NCBI GenBank assembly: GCA_027307325.1
Contig: DAHUXE010000158.1
Span: 1 to 40,436, forward strand
Direction of reading: 5' to 3'
Source: Gammaproteobacteria bacterium
GTDB lineage: Bacteria; Pseudomonadota; Gammaproteobacteria; Steroidobacterales; Steroidobacteraceae
DNA length: 40,436 nucleotides
Positions within the stretch are counted from its first letter, which is position 1. Each line of letters starts with the position of its first letter. The notes below the pieces were generated by a model that was not told where the DNA came from, did not search any database, and worked only from the letters and a program-made list of their open reading frames with translations. Shown here in pieces: positions 32,325-40,436 of the stretch. The position numbers and the translations under genes were made by a program.

Positions 32325-32353
32325 CTTGAAACCCCGATCGCCCATCCGCACAT
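32325..32353 (+). promoter_or_regulatory. Sigma-32 (heat-shock) promoter of hsp20
   Basis: CTTGAAA (32325-32331) is followed after 14 bases by CCGCACAT (32346-32353), near the RpoH consensus and with the same spacing as at htpG. The start would be near 32360, giving a leader of about 55 bases that contains TTTTTCC upstream of the Shine-Dalgarno. Confidence 0.62.
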
Positions 32354-32415
32354 CGGGAATCAAGCGCACTTGCGCAGCGGTTTTTCCAACTTCAGTTCCG
32401 AGAGGAGACGTTTCA

Positions 32416-32838
32416 ATGACTATCGTTCGTTACGAGCCGTGGGCGCTCTTCGGGCGTCTGCAGCACCAGCTCGATCAGGCTTTCAGCGGCACCGAGGCTG
32501 CGAACGTCAGCTGGCTCCCGCGCGTCGACGTCCGCGAAGAGAATGAGCGCTTCGTGGTCACGGCCGACCTGCCGGGTGTCGAGGGCAAGGACATCGAGAT
32601 CACGGCCGACGAGGGCGTGCTCACGATCCGCGGCCAGCGCGGCTCCGGGAAGCAGACCGCGGGCGAGGGCTACGAGCGCGTCGAGCGCGCGAGCGGCACC
32701 TTCCAGCGCCGCTTCACCCTTCCCGAGAGTGCCGACGCCCAGGCCATCAAGGCGACCCACGCGAACGGCGTGCTCGAGGTGAGCATTCCGAAGCGTCCGC
32801 AGGCCCAGCCGCGGCGCATCGAAGTCCAGGCTGCCTGA
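32416..32838 (+). CDS. Hsp20/alpha-crystallin family small heat-shock protein
   Basis: The 140-residue protein is an ATP-independent holdase that keeps unfolding proteins soluble. The alpha-crystallin domain spans about residues 35-130: WLPRVDVREENERFVVTADL, PGVEGKDIEI, GVLTIRGQR, FQRRFTLPESAD and the terminal ANGVLEVSIPK. ATG 32416 has GAGGAG eight bases upstream; the track's longer frame from 32158 is the untranslated leader. A sigma-32 promoter and a downstream hairpin terminator frame it as a single-gene unit. Confidence 0.94.
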   Translation: MTIVRYEPWALFGRLQHQLDQAFSGTEAANVSWLPRVDVREENERFVVTADLPGVEGKDIEITADEGVLTIRGQRGSGKQTAGEGYERVERASGTFQRRFTLPESADAQAIKATHANGVLEVSIPKRPQAQPRRIEVQAA

Positions 32839-32853
32839 ACTCAAGCCCCCGCG

Positions 32854-32895
32854 CTCAGCCGGCGGCGCCTGAAGGGCGCCGCCGGGCCTGAGTTT
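32854..32895 (+). terminator. Probable terminator of hsp20
   Basis: A very stable hairpin, CCGGCGGCGCC-TGAAG-GGCGCCGCCGG (11 base pairs), is extended by CTCAG/CTGAG and followed by TTT. The T-run is short. A TAGAAT -10-like hexamer for the next gene lies 35 bases on. Confidence 0.6.
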
Positions 32896-32945
32896 CCAAG
32901 AGGCTCGAGCCCCGCAGCGCGGCGCGGGCTAGAATTCCCCTCAGC

Positions 32946-34046
32946 ATGAGAGCCGCGTTTCTCGCCTTCGGACTGTGCGCGCTCGCGCTCCTCGCGCCTG
33001 CCGCCGCCGGCGTTCCTCCGGCGGTCGGCGACACACCGCTGCCGACGCTCGCGCCCATGATCCGCAAGGTCTCGCCCGCGGTGGTGAACGTCGCCACGCG
33101 GGGTACCGTGCGCGACAGCGGCGCGCAGAGCCCGCTGCTGCAGGATCCCTTCTTCCGCCGCTTCTTCGAAGGGCCGCGGGGACGGGCACCGCGCGAGCAC
33201 CTGTTCCGCAGCGCGGGCTCGGGAGTCATCTTCGACGCGCGCCAGGGCTACATCGTCACCAACGCGCACGTCATCCAGAACGCCAGCGAGATCACCGTGA
33301 CGCTGCAGGACGGGCGCGACCTCAAGGCCGAGGTCGTCGGGAGCGATCAGCCCTCGGACGTCGCGGTGCTCAAGGTGAGCGCCGGGGGGCTCGCGCAGAT
33401 GCCACTCGGCGACTCCTCGCACCTCGAGGTCGGGGACTTCGTCGTGGCCATCGGCAATCCCTTCGGCCTGCAGCACACCGTCACTTCGGGAATCGTGAGC
33501 GGGCTGTCGCGCACCGGTATCAATCCCGACGGCTACGAGGACTTCATCCAGACCGACGCCTCCATCAATCCCGGCAACTCCGGCGGCGCGCTCGTCAATC
33601 TGCGCGGCGAGCTGATCGGCATCAATACCGAGATCATCTCCAGCAACGGCGGCAACGTCGGCATCGGCTTCGCCATTCCGGTCAACATGGCGCGCACCGT
33701 CACGGACCAGCTCATCAAGTACGGCGCGGTCAAGCGCGGCCAACTCGGGGTCTCCATGTACACCGTCACCCCCGACATCGCCCACTCCCTCGGGCTCACG
33801 AGCGCGGTCGGCGCGCTGGTGTCGCAGGTGGTCGAGGGCTCGGCGGCCGACAAGGCCGGGCTGCGTGTCGGGGATGTCATTACGTCGGTGAACAGCCAGC
33901 CGGTAAAATCCAACAGCGAGCTGCGCAATGCGATCGGCCTGCTGCGCGTCGGCGACCGCATGGACATCGGGCTGATGCGCGACGGCAAGCCCATGCAGGT
34001 GACGGCGGTGATCGCCGCCGTGCCGACACTGAAGGAAGTGCCGTGA
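32946..34046 (+). CDS. Periplasmic HtrA-family serine protease with one PDZ domain (DegQ/DegS-like)
   Basis: The 366-residue protein has a signal peptide (FLAFGLCALALLAPAAAG). The trypsin-like domain holds the complete triad His108 (GYIVTNAHVIQ), Asp138 (QPSDVAVL) and Ser212 (DASINPGNSGGALVN). A single PDZ domain runs from about residue 262 to 355 (GVSMYTVTPDIAHSLGL, GSAADKAGLRVGDVITSVN). The LA loop (DPFFRRFFEGPRGRAP) is short, as in DegQ/DegS. One PDZ and this length fit DegS, but the cleavable-looking signal favours a soluble degradative protease. A TAGAAT -10-like hexamer ends ten bases before the ATG. Its stop overlaps the next start (GTGA). Confidence 0.9.
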   Translation: MRAAFLAFGLCALALLAPAAAGVPPAVGDTPLPTLAPMIRKVSPAVVNVATRGTVRDSGAQSPLLQDPFFRRFFEGPRGRAPREHLFRSAGSGVIFDARQGYIVTNAHVIQNASEITVTLQDGRDLKAEVVGSDQPSDVAVLKVSAGGLAQMPLGDSSHLEVGDFVVAIGNPFGLQHTVTSGIVSGLSRTGINPDGYEDFIQTDASINPGNSGGALVNLRGELIGINTEIISSNGGNVGIGFAIPVNMARTVTDQLIKYGAVKRGQLGVSMYTVTPDIAHSLGLTSAVGALVSQVVEGSAADKAGLRVGDVITSVNSQPVKSNSELRNAIGLLRVGDRMDIGLMRDGKPMQVTAVIAAVPTLKEVP

Positions 34047-34999
34047 ATATCTGTGTGCTCGGCGGAACCGGCTTCGTGGGCACCGAGCTCGTCGCCCGCC
34101 TGGCACTCGACGGCCACTGGGTGCGGGTGCCGACCCGCAACCTGGCACGGGCCGAGCGCCTGCGGGTGCTCGAGACCATCGAGCTGCGCGTCGCGGACGT
34201 GCACGCACCCTCGGCGCTCAGCCAGCTGTTCACCGACTGCGATGCCGTGATCAATCTCGTCGGCATTCTCAACCAGCGGCGGGCGGCGAGCTTCCAGGCG
34301 GTGCACGCCGAGCTGCCGGCCAAGATCATCGCGGCGGCGCGCGGCGCCGGGGTACGCCAGGTGCTGCACATGAGCGCCCTCGGGGCCGACGAGCGCGCAC
34401 CGAGCCAGTACCTGCGCACCAAGGCCGCGGGTGAGGCGCAGCTGCGCGCCGCGGCGCCCTCTGCCGCGCAGACGCAGCCGGCGGTCACTATCTTCCGGCC
34501 GTCGGTGATCTTCGGCGCCGGGGACTCGCTCACCAACCGCTTCGCGAGGCTGCTGCGCCTAACCGCCGGCCTCCTGCCGCTGGCGCGCGCCCGTGCCCGC
34601 TTCGCGCCCATCCACGTGGCCGACGTCGCGGAGGCCTTCCGGCGCGCACTCGGTGTGCGCGCGAGCTTCGGCCAGACTTATCAGCTGTGCGGACCCGAGG
34701 TAATGACACTCAGGGAGATCGTGCGTGCCAGCGCGCGCGTCGCCCGCCTCCCCTGCCATATCGTGCCGCTGCCCGACGTGGCGGCGCGCATCCAGGGACT
34801 CGTGATGGGGCTCCTGCCCGGCAAGCCCTTCTCGCTCGACAACTTCCGCTCGCTGACCGTCGACTGCGTGTGCCAGGAGGACGGCTGCGCGCGGCTCGGA
34901 ATCCACCCGCAGCACATGTTGGCGGTGCTGCCCACCTACCTCGGCGAGGACGACATCGAGACGCAGCTCGCGCTGCTGCGCCGGACCGCGGACCGTTAG
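34043..34999 (+). CDS. NAD(P)-binding Rossmann protein, complex I NDUFA9-like (atypical SDR)
   Basis: The 318-residue protein begins at a GTG that overlaps the protease stop by four bases, so the two are coupled. The N-terminus has the nucleotide-binding ICVLGGTGFVGTELVARL motif, followed by VINLVGILNQRR, VLHMSALGADERAPSQYLRTKAAGE with the Y-x3-K pattern, and VTIFRPSVIFGAGD. These are features of the NDUFA9/YfcH-like extended SDR group, often annotated as complex I NDUFA9-family proteins. The physiological substrate is unknown. Its stop codon overlaps that of the converging aminopeptidase gene (34996-34999). Confidence 0.88.
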   Translation: MNICVLGGTGFVGTELVARLALDGHWVRVPTRNLARAERLRVLETIELRVADVHAPSALSQLFTDCDAVINLVGILNQRRAASFQAVHAELPAKIIAAARGAGVRQVLHMSALGADERAPSQYLRTKAAGEAQLRAAAPSAAQTQPAVTIFRPSVIFGAGDSLTNRFARLLRLTAGLLPLARARARFAPIHVADVAEAFRRALGVRASFGQTYQLCGPEVMTLREIVRASARVARLPCHIVPLPDVAARIQGLVMGLLPGKPFSLDNFRSLTVDCVCQEDGCARLGIHPQHMLAVLPTYLGEDDIETQLALLRRTADR

Positions 35000-36099
35000 C
35001 CCGCCTGCACCCCGCACAGCTGCGCGTGCCGCTCGGCGCGCGGCTCCTTCGCGAGGGCGCGCACCGCGCCGAAGAAGCGGGCCAGGTCGCCGTTGCCGGC
35101 GGCGAGCAGCCGTTTGAATCCCGGCACGCACTGGTAGTAAGTCGCCACCGCCGCGAGCTGCGCGTTGTTGAGTCCGGCGACGATCCACTGGTCATACAGC
35201 GGATAGTGCACGCCCTGGCGCCGCTCGAGCGCGCCGATGTCCGCGGCCAGCTCGCCGAGGATGCGCCGCTTGCCGGCCCGCAGCTCCGCGGGGGGCGCGG
35301 CCGTCGCGTACAGCGCAGCGAGCTGCGTGCGCGCGGCCAGGAGCCGCGCCAGCAGCGCCGCCTCCTGCTCCTGCTCGGTGTAGAAGCGGCCGATGCGCCC
35401 GGCCGCCCCCTGGTGCTCGAGCCAGCGCTCGAGCCCGGCCTCCTCGACCGTGGTCGCGAACGCCTCGTTGAACTCCGAATCGTCACGCACGTAGATCAGC
35501 TGATGGGCGAGCTCGTGAAAGATGGTCGCGGCGAGCTCGTCGTCGTCGTAGCGCAGCATGCTCGAGAGCACCGGATCGGCGAACTTGCCGAGCGTCGAGT
35601 AGGCCGGCACGCCCTCGACCACCACGTCGAAGCCGCGTGCCTCGAGCTCGAGCGCCAGATCGCGCGCGCGCCGCTCGCGGAAGTAGCCGCGGTAGGCGAC
35701 GCAGCCGGCCACCGGGAAGCACAAGCGCTTCGGCTGCAGCGAGAACTGCGGCGCCGCCACCACGTTCCACACGACGAACTCGCGGCCGATGTCGGCGTAG
35801 CTGCGGTAGCTCTCGTTGTCGGGCAGCCCGAGCTCGCGCGCGGCGAAATCGCGCGCCGCGCGCACCTCGCCGAGGCGGGCGCGGAGTTGGGGCTGCGTCC
35901 TGGGATCGTCGATCAGCGCCGCGATCGGCACCCGCGCGTGCAACAGCCGGTACTCGCCGTCGGCCGCCTGCATGAGATAACAGCCGCCGAGCAGCAGACA
36001 CAGAGCGCCCGCGAGCAGGGCGCGCGCCGTCCCCGCCGCGCTGCACGCGCCGCGCGCGCACCGCGGCAACAGGCTGCCGCCCGGGGTCTCGGTTAACAT
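34996..36099 (-). CDS. Lipoprotein zinc aminopeptidase (COG4324-like)
   Basis: The product has 367 residues from ATG 36099. A signal segment ends in a lipobox (LCLLLGGC, Cys40), so the protein is probably anchored to a membrane facing the periplasm. The zinc motif is [13 protein letters not shown] (HExxH) with the third ligand probably in [15 protein letters not shown]. The earlier [21 protein letters not shown] and [19 protein letters not shown] blocks are characteristic of this putative aminopeptidase family. The track start at 36108 overlaps the cca ATG directly; neither start has a Shine-Dalgarno, so the N-terminus is uncertain. Confidence 0.85.
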   Translation of the reverse strand: MLTETPGGSLLPRCARGACSAAGTARALLAGALCLLLGGCYLMQAADGEYRLLHARVPIAALIDDPRTQPQLRARLGEVRAARDFAARELGLPDNESYRSYADIGREFVVWNVVAAPQFSLQPKRLCFPVAGCVAYRGYFRERRARDLALELEARGFDVVVEGVPAYSTLGKFADPVLSSMLRYDDDELAATIFHELAHQLIYVRDDSEFNEAFATTVEEAGLERWLEHQGAAGRIGRFYTEQEQEAALLARLLAARTQLAALYATAAPPAELRAGKRRILGELAADIGALERRQGVHYPLYDQWIVAGLNNAQLAAVATYYQCVPGFKRLLAAGNGDLARFFGAVRALAKEPRAERHAQLCGVQAG

Positions 36100-36106
36100 G
36101 GGCACC

Positions 36107-37339
36107 ATGCGAGTCTACTTGGTCGGTGGCGCAGTACGGGACCGCCTGCTCGGACTCGCGGCGCGCGAGCGCGACTGGGTCGTGGTCGGCGCCCTGCCCG
36201 AGGAGCTCGAAGCCCAGGGTTATGTGCCGGTGGGGCGCGAGTTTCCGGTGTTCCTCCATCCCACGACTCACGAGGAGTACGCGCTGGCGCGCCTCGAGCG
36301 CAAGGTGGCGCCCGGCTACCACGGATTCACCACCCGCTTCTCCCCCGAGGTGACGCTCGAGGAGGACCTGAAGCGCCGCGACCTGACCATCAACGCCATG
36401 GCCGAGAGCGACACCGGCGAGCTCATCGACCCCTACGGCGGCCGGGCCGACCTCGCGGCGCACCTGCTGCGCCACGTATCGGAGAGCTTCGCCGAGGACC
36501 CGGTGCGCGTGCTGCGCGCGGCGCGCTTCGCGGCGCGCTTCGCCGACCGCGGCTTCCGCATCGCGGACGAGACGCTCGAGCTCATGCGCCGCATGACCGC
36601 CTCCGGCGAGGTGAGCGCGCTCACCCCCGAGCGGGTGTGGCAGGAAACCGAGCGCGCGCTCGCCGAGGACCGCCCGGAAGTGTTCTTCGCGACGCTGCGC
36701 GAATGCGGCGCGCTCAAAGTCATCTACCCCGAGATCGACGCGCTCTACGGCGTGCCGCAGCCGCCTAAGTGGCATCCGGAAATCGACACCGGCGTGCACG
36801 TCATGCTGGCGCTTGGCAGCGCGGCGCGCAGCCGCGCCTCCACCGCGGTGCGCTTCGCGGTGCTTCTGCACGACCTCGGCTAGGCGCGCACGCCACCCGA
36901 GCGCTGGCCGAAGCATCACGGCCACGAGGAAGGGGGCGTGCCGCTGGTCGAGGCCGTGGCCGACCGGCTCCGGGTCCCGGGCACGCACCGCGAGCTCGCC
37001 ATCCTGGCGGCGCGCGAGCATACGCTGGTGCACCGCGCGCTCGAGCTGCGCCCGGAGACCGTGCTCAAGCTCCTGCAGGAGTGCGACGCGTTCCGCCGCC
37101 CCGAGCGCTTCGCGGAGCTCCTCGCGGCGTGCGAGGCGGACGCCCGCGGCCGCACCGGGTTCGAGGCGCAGCCGTACCCGCAGGCGGCCTACCTCAGGGC
37201 GGCGCTCGCCGCGGCGGCGGCGGTGAGCATCCCGGAGGCCGAGCGGCGGGGCTTCAAGGGCCCGGCCATCGGCGCCGAGATGAGGCGGCGGCGGCTCGCG
37301 GCCGTCAGCGCCGTGAAGACAGCCGCGCCCGCGGCCTGA
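36107..37339 (+). pseudogene. cca: CCA-adding tRNA nucleotidyltransferase interrupted by an in-frame amber codon
   Basis: Read through one TAG (36881-36883), this frame encodes 410 residues collinear with E. coli Cca (412), the multifunctional enzyme that adds and repairs tRNA 3' CCA and carries an HD phosphodiesterase domain. The N-terminal head has [48 protein letters not shown]-type motif and [16 protein letters not shown]. The stop falls exactly where HDLGK is expected: AVLLHDLG-stop-ARTPPERWPKHHGHEEGG. A single change, AAG to TAG, would explain it. Downstream sequence remains intact to the natural C-terminus (RTGFEAQPYPQAAYLRAAL, GFKGPAIGAEMRRRRLAAV). The shortened product (258 residues from 36107) keeps the nucleotidyltransferase and neck regions and might still add CCA. 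Confidence 0.85.
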
Positions 37340-37349
37340 GGCCTTGGCG

Positions 37350-38144
37350 CTAGCGCATCGTCCCCATCGCCACCGGCACGAGCAGCGCCGCTCCGAGCGC
37401 GATGCGGTACCAGGCAAACAGCGTGAAGCGGTGCGACTGCACGTAGCGCAGCAGCCACTTCACCGCGATGAACGCCACCACCAGCGAGACCGCGAAGCCG
37501 ATCGCGACCGCGTTCCAGTCCTCGCTGCCCGCTTGCCCGCGCACCTTCAGGAGTTCGTAGCCGGTGGCGGCGAACATGGTGGGGATCCCCACGAGGAAGG
37601 CGAATTCGGTGGCCGCAGGCCGCAGCGTGAGTCCGGCGAGCATGGCCGCGAAGATCGTCGACGCCGAGCGCGACGTGCCGGGAAACACCGCCGCGAGGAT
37701 CTGACACAGGCCGACCCAGATGGCGACGTTCCAGGTGACCGCCGAGCTTTGCGGGCGGCGCGCGACGTAGGCCTCGATGACGAGGATCAGTATGCCGCCG
37801 ATGAGCGTGGCGAGCGCGATCGGCAGCACCGATTCGGGCAGCTTCCATCCGAGGCGCGTCGCAATGAAACCGCCGGTCGCGGTGATGAGGAAGGCGACGA
37901 CGAGCTTGGCGAGGTAGTCGCGCTGCGCCGGCTGGTTGAAGTGCATCAGCAGATCCACCAGGCGGCGCCAGTAGATCAGCACGATCGCGAGGATGGCGCC
38001 CGCCTGGATCGAGACGTTGAAGAGCTCGGAGCGCGCGCCCAGCCAGCGCTCGGCAATGAGCAGATGCCCGGTGCTCGAAATCGGCAGAAATTCGGTGATG
38101 CCTTCGATGATCCCGAGGATCACGGTGCTGAGGGTATCGGACAC
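37350..38144 (-). CDS. uppP: Undecaprenyl-diphosphatase (BacA/UppP)
   Basis: The 264-residue integral membrane protein dephosphorylates undecaprenyl diphosphate to recycle the lipid carrier for peptidoglycan and O-antigen synthesis; it also gives bacitracin resistance. The two catalytic segments are complete: ILGIIEGITEFLPISSTGH near the N-terminus and AVFPGTSRSASTIFAAML in the middle. Several membrane helices follow the family layout (LVVAFLITATGGFIAT, AIGFAVSLVVAFIAV). The start is a GTG at 38144 with GGAAG upstream. It converges on cca with 10 bases between the stop codons. Confidence 0.95.
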   Translation of the reverse strand: MSDTLSTVILGIIEGITEFLPISSTGHLLIAERWLGARSELFNVSIQAGAILAIVLIYWRRLVDLLMHFNQPAQRDYLAKLVVAFLITATGGFIATRLGWKLPESVLPIALATLIGGILILVIEAYVARRPQSSAVTWNVAIWVGLCQILAAVFPGTSRSASTIFAAMLAGLTLRPAATEFAFLVGIPTMFAATGYELLKVRGQAGSEDWNAVAIGFAVSLVVAFIAVKWLLRYVQSHRFTLFAWYRIALGAALLVPVAMGTMR

Positions 38145-38216
38145 GGGGTGGGACTTCCTGGTCGGATCGGGGGCGCCATCTTAACCGCCGCAGGCGCGCG
38201 CGGCGCGCGCCGCGAG

Positions 38217-39401
38217 TCACAACGAGCGCCGCAGGTCCTGCAAGGCGAAGCCCTCGAGCGGCGCCCCGCAGCCGCGCGCGAGCGCCATGACCTTGAAGGC
38301 TTCGCCCATTTCCTCCGGCATGACGAGGCGGCGCGCCTCCCCGGCGAGGCGCGCCCGGCTCACGGCATCCGCTGCCGCGGCCACCGCCTGCTCGATTCCG
38401 AGCGCGAGCAGAAACGCGGCCTGGGTGGCGAAGCCCGACACCTCGAGCCCGGCGCGCGAGGCAGCCTCGGCGAGGCGCGTGAAGTCGACCCACGCCGTAA
38501 TGTCCTGGACGCCCAGGTTGATCAGCGGCTCGTCGTGGGCGCGCTGACGGAAGTGACAGCGCAGCGTCCCGGCGATGCGTTGCGCGTGATAGTAGTGAGA
38601 GCGCGGCAGGCCGTAGTCGAAGAGCAGCACGACCCCGCGCTCGAGGCATCCGCCGAGCGCGGCGATCCAGGGCCCGAGCCGCAGATTCACCTCCGAGGTG
38701 TAGCCCTCGGGAAGCGAATGCGGCGGCGTGCCGAACATCGCCGCACAGGCCTCGGCCAGCGCCGCATCGGGCGGACCCTCGGCCGCCTGCAGCGCGCCGC
38801 TGGCGCTCAGCGCGACGCCGAGCTCGCGCACCGCGCCGCCGCGCAGGCTGAAGCGCCGCACCGGCAGCGCGTCCGCCACCTCGTTGGCGAGGATCACGCC
38901 GCAGAGCGGTGCCTGCGGTAGTCGCTCGAGCCACACGACGCGCGTGCGCAGGTGCGGCGCGAGCGCCTCGAGGCGTGCACGCTGGCGCGCCGCGAGATCG
39001 CCCGACACCTCGAGGATCGCATAGCGCTCCGGCAGGACACCCTCGGCATCGAGCGCGGCGAGGATCGTGGCGCTAAGCGCTCCGGTGCCGGCGCCGAGCT
39101 CGAGGATCTCCCCGCCGGTGGCACGCAGCACCTGCGCGCACTGCGCCGCAACGCAGCGGCCGAAGAGCTCCGAAACCTCCGGGGCGGTGACGAAATCCCC
39201 GCCGCCGCCGAGCTTCCAGCTGCCGGCGCTGTAGTAGCCGAGTCCCGGCGCATAGAGCGCGAGCTCCATGAAACGCTCGAAGGACAGCCAGCCGCCGCGG
39301 GCGGCCAGCTCGGCGCGGATCAGCGCGGCCACCGCCTCGCTGTGGCGCTGCTCGTCGGCGCTGAGAGCGGGAAGCATTGAGCGCGCGGCCGTTGGGGTCA
39401 T
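38217..39401 (-). CDS. Class I SAM-dependent methyltransferase, MidA/NDUFAF7 family
   Basis: The 394-residue protein has the MidA family N-terminus GGWLSFERFMELALYAPGLG-YYS, the SAM-binding ILELGAGTGALSATIL, AILEVSGDLAARQ, and the family signature ILANEVADALPVRRF. VLLFDYGLPRSHYYHAQR, GTLRCHFRQRAHDEP and NLGVQDITAWVDF complete the DUF185 pattern. In mitochondria the homologue methylates a complex I subunit; the bacterial substrate is not established. An NDUFA9-like gene lies a few kilobases away. I chose ATG 39401; ATG 39377 is an equally possible start, and the track's 39419 overlaps folM. Confidence 0.9.
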   Translation of the reverse strand: MTPTAARSMLPALSADEQRHSEAVAALIRAELAARGGWLSFERFMELALYAPGLGYYSAGSWKLGGGGDFVTAPEVSELFGRCVAAQCAQVLRATGGEILELGAGTGALSATILAALDAEGVLPERYAILEVSGDLAARQRARLEALAPHLRTRVVWLERLPQAPLCGVILANEVADALPVRRFSLRGGAVRELGVALSASGALQAAEGPPDAALAEACAAMFGTPPHSLPEGYTSEVNLRLGPWIAALGGCLERGVVLLFDYGLPRSHYYHAQRIAGTLRCHFRQRAHDEPLINLGVQDITAWVDFTRLAEAASRAGLEVSGFATQAAFLLALGIEQAVAAAADAVSRARLAGEARRLVMPEEMGEAFKVMALARGCGAPLEGFALQDLRRSL

Positions 39402-39404
39402 AAT
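39377..39404 (+). promoter_or_regulatory. Candidate promoter of folM
   Basis: TTGAGC (39377-39382) and CATAAT (39399-39404) are 16 bases apart. The -10 ends eight bases before the folM ATG, predicting a very short or absent leader. It overlaps the divergent methyltransferase start. Confidence 0.45.
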
Positions 39405-39412
39405 CGGCGTCC

Positions 39413-40201
39413 ATGGCACGAGCTGATCCCGAGCCCGTTGAGGCGCTGCCGCCGCCGAGCGACGTGCTCGCCGGCAAGACGGCGCTCGTCACCGGCGCGG
39501 CGCGCCGCGTCGGCGCGACGATCGTGCGCGTGCTGCACGGGGCCGGCGCCAACGTCGTGGCTCATTACCGCAGCTCCGCCGAGGATGCCGCACGGCTCGC
39601 CGCCGAGCTCAACGCGGCGCGCGGGCGCTCCGTGAGCCTCGCCGAATGCGACCTGCTCGACGTGACGCAGCACTCCTGGCTCATCGACAGCGCGGTCGAG
39701 ACCTTCGGCGGGCTCGATATCCTCGTCAACAATGCCTCGACCTTCTACCCCACTCCGGTCGGCGACATCACGCCGATCGACTGGGACGATCTCGTCGGCA
39801 CCAACCTGAAGGCGCCGCTGTTCCTCGCACAGGCCGCCGCCCCCGCGCTCCACGAGCGCGGCGGACTCATTATTAATCTCGCCGATATCCACGGCATGCG
39901 GCCGCTGCGGCGCTACCCGGTCTACAGCCTCGCCAAGGCCGGCGTCATCATGCTGACCCTGTCGCTGGCGCGCGAGCTCGGCCCGCACGTGCGGGTGAAC
40001 GCCATCGCGCCGGGTCCCGTCATGTGGCCGGAGGACGGGATGGATCCGTCCCTCAGGGCCAGGATCGTGGCGCGCACCGCGCTGAAGCGTCCCGGCTCCG
40101 CGGTCGACGTGGCGCGCGCGTGCCTGTTCTTCGCGACCGAGGCGCCGTACGTCACCGGCCAGATCCTCGCGGTCGACGGCGGGCGCAGCATCGGCTGGTG
40201 A
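39413..40201 (+). CDS. folM: Pteridine reductase (FolM-like short-chain dehydrogenase)
   Basis: The 262-residue SDR begins with TALVTGAARRVGATIVRVL; the TGxARRxG cofactor loop is typical of pteridine reductases (PTR1/FolM). It continues with ILVNNASTFYPTPVGDI (NNAS with FYPTP, the pteridine reductase mark) and INLADIHGMRPLRRYPVYSL, holding the YxxxK pair. NAIAPGPVMWPEDGM and GQILAVDGGRSIGW close the fold. It reduces dihydrofolate/dihydropterin with NADPH. The converging neighbour is folK, which supports a folate pathway role. Confidence 0.92.
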   Translation: MARADPEPVEALPPPSDVLAGKTALVTGAARRVGATIVRVLHGAGANVVAHYRSSAEDAARLAAELNAARGRSVSLAECDLLDVTQHSWLIDSAVETFGGLDILVNNASTFYPTPVGDITPIDWDDLVGTNLKAPLFLAQAAAPALHERGGLIINLADIHGMRPLRRYPVYSLAKAGVIMLTLSLARELGPHVRVNAIAPGPVMWPEDGMDPSLRARIVARTALKRPGSAVDVARACLFFATEAPYVTGQILAVDGGRSIGW

Positions 40202-40207
40202 CACGGC

Positions 40208-40436
40208 TCAAGCCAGCCGTTCGAGGGGGTGGGCCCCCTGATCGAAGCCGCGCCACAGCTCGCCGACGGTGAGACCCGCGGTCGGGTGCACGACCGCGGG
40301 GGCGAGCTCGGCGAGCGGACCCAGCATGTAGGCCCGCTTCACCAGGTCCGGGCGTGGCAGCTTCAGTCCCGGCTCCTCGCACACCAGGTCGCCGTACAGC
40401 AGCACGTCGAGGTCCATGGAGCGCGGCGCCGGGACG
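40208..40436 (-). CDS. folK: 2-amino-4-hydroxy-6-hydroxymethyldihydropteridine diphosphokinase (C-terminal part; cut by window edge)
   Basis: HPPK (FolK) transfers pyrophosphate from ATP to hydroxymethyldihydropterin in folate synthesis. The window holds the last 75 or so codons: PAPRSMDLDVLLYGD carries the conserved R-x-x-DLDxLLYG metal/ATP site, then LKLPRPDLVKRAYMLGPLAEL, the usual 'LP.P....R.FVL.PL.ei' block. The ORF track starts at an internal Met; the true frame runs off the right end. The stop is six bases from that of folM, tail to tail. Confidence 0.93.
   Translation of the reverse strand, partial: VPAPRSMDLDVLLYGDLVCEEPGLKLPRPDLVKRAYMLGPLAELAPAVVHPTAGLTVGELWRGFDQGAHPLERLA

Noticed and set aside
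32158-32415. N-terminal extension of hsp20
   Set aside because: It covers the promoter and leader; the Shine-Dalgarno and family start are at 32416.

Overview
The window is GC-rich, gene-dense chromosomal DNA from a gammaproteobacterium. The gene order (pil chemotaxis genes / gshB-tonB-algH-ruvX-pyrB / pilT-pilU / yggS-proC-yggT) matches the Pseudomonas and Xanthomonas arrangement. PilJ, HU and NrdJab resemble the proteins of Xanthomonadales, Nevskiales or Steroidobacterales-type lineages. That placement is inference from protein look and synteny; no rRNA or tRNA gene was seen.

Layout. 1-1883 (-): twitching-motility chemotaxis genes pilG-pilH-pilI-pilJ, the last cut by the window edge. 2202-7128 (+): gshB, a tonB-like gene, algH/yqgE, ruvX, pyrB and a PyrK-like flavin/2Fe-2S reductase, tightly packed. 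7147-13366 (-): a four-gene operon of exported proteins headed by a 1255-residue periplasmic WD40-propeller/caspase (C14) protein. It is followed by a small secreted protein, a proline-rich DUF4384-like protein and another small secreted protein. This is the least ordinary part of the window. 13501-16934 (-): three tandem PilT/PilU-family retraction ATPases, one more than the usual pair. 17037-19130 (+): yggS, proC, yggT. 19393-19707 (+): an HU-family protein with a strong promoter and terminator.

19782-22734 (-): an alpha/beta hydrolase, htpG behind a sigma-32 type promoter, and a 60-residue ORF. 22873 (+): an orphan ParA ATPase. 23788-28301 (-): a small unknown protein, ppnN, an L,D-transpeptidase and an MltD-type lytic transglycosylase; a 17-codon leader ORF abuts the mltD start codon. 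28302-28852 holds no large gene but carries two intrinsic terminators pointing in opposite directions, one of which has no known upstream gene. 28853-31769 (-): nrdJb and nrdJa, a split B12-dependent class II ribonucleotide reductase. The 646-base gap upstream contains NrdR-like palindromes, DnaA-box-like sites and a sigma-32 promoter for hsp20.

32416-34999 (+): hsp20, an HtrA/DegQ-type protease and an NDUFA9-like Rossmann protein. 34996-36099 (-): a lipoprotein aminopeptidase. 36107-37339 (+): cca, interrupted by an in-frame amber codon. 37350-39401 (-): uppP and a MidA-type methyltransferase. 39413-40201 (+): a FolM-like pteridine reductase, then the C-terminal part of folK (-) at the window edge.

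The themes are type IV pilus control and retraction, pyrimidine/folate/glutathione metabolism, envelope quality control and cell-wall turnover, heat shock, and dNTP supply. The exported caspase operon follows the pilus retraction genes on the same strand but has its own candidate promoter.
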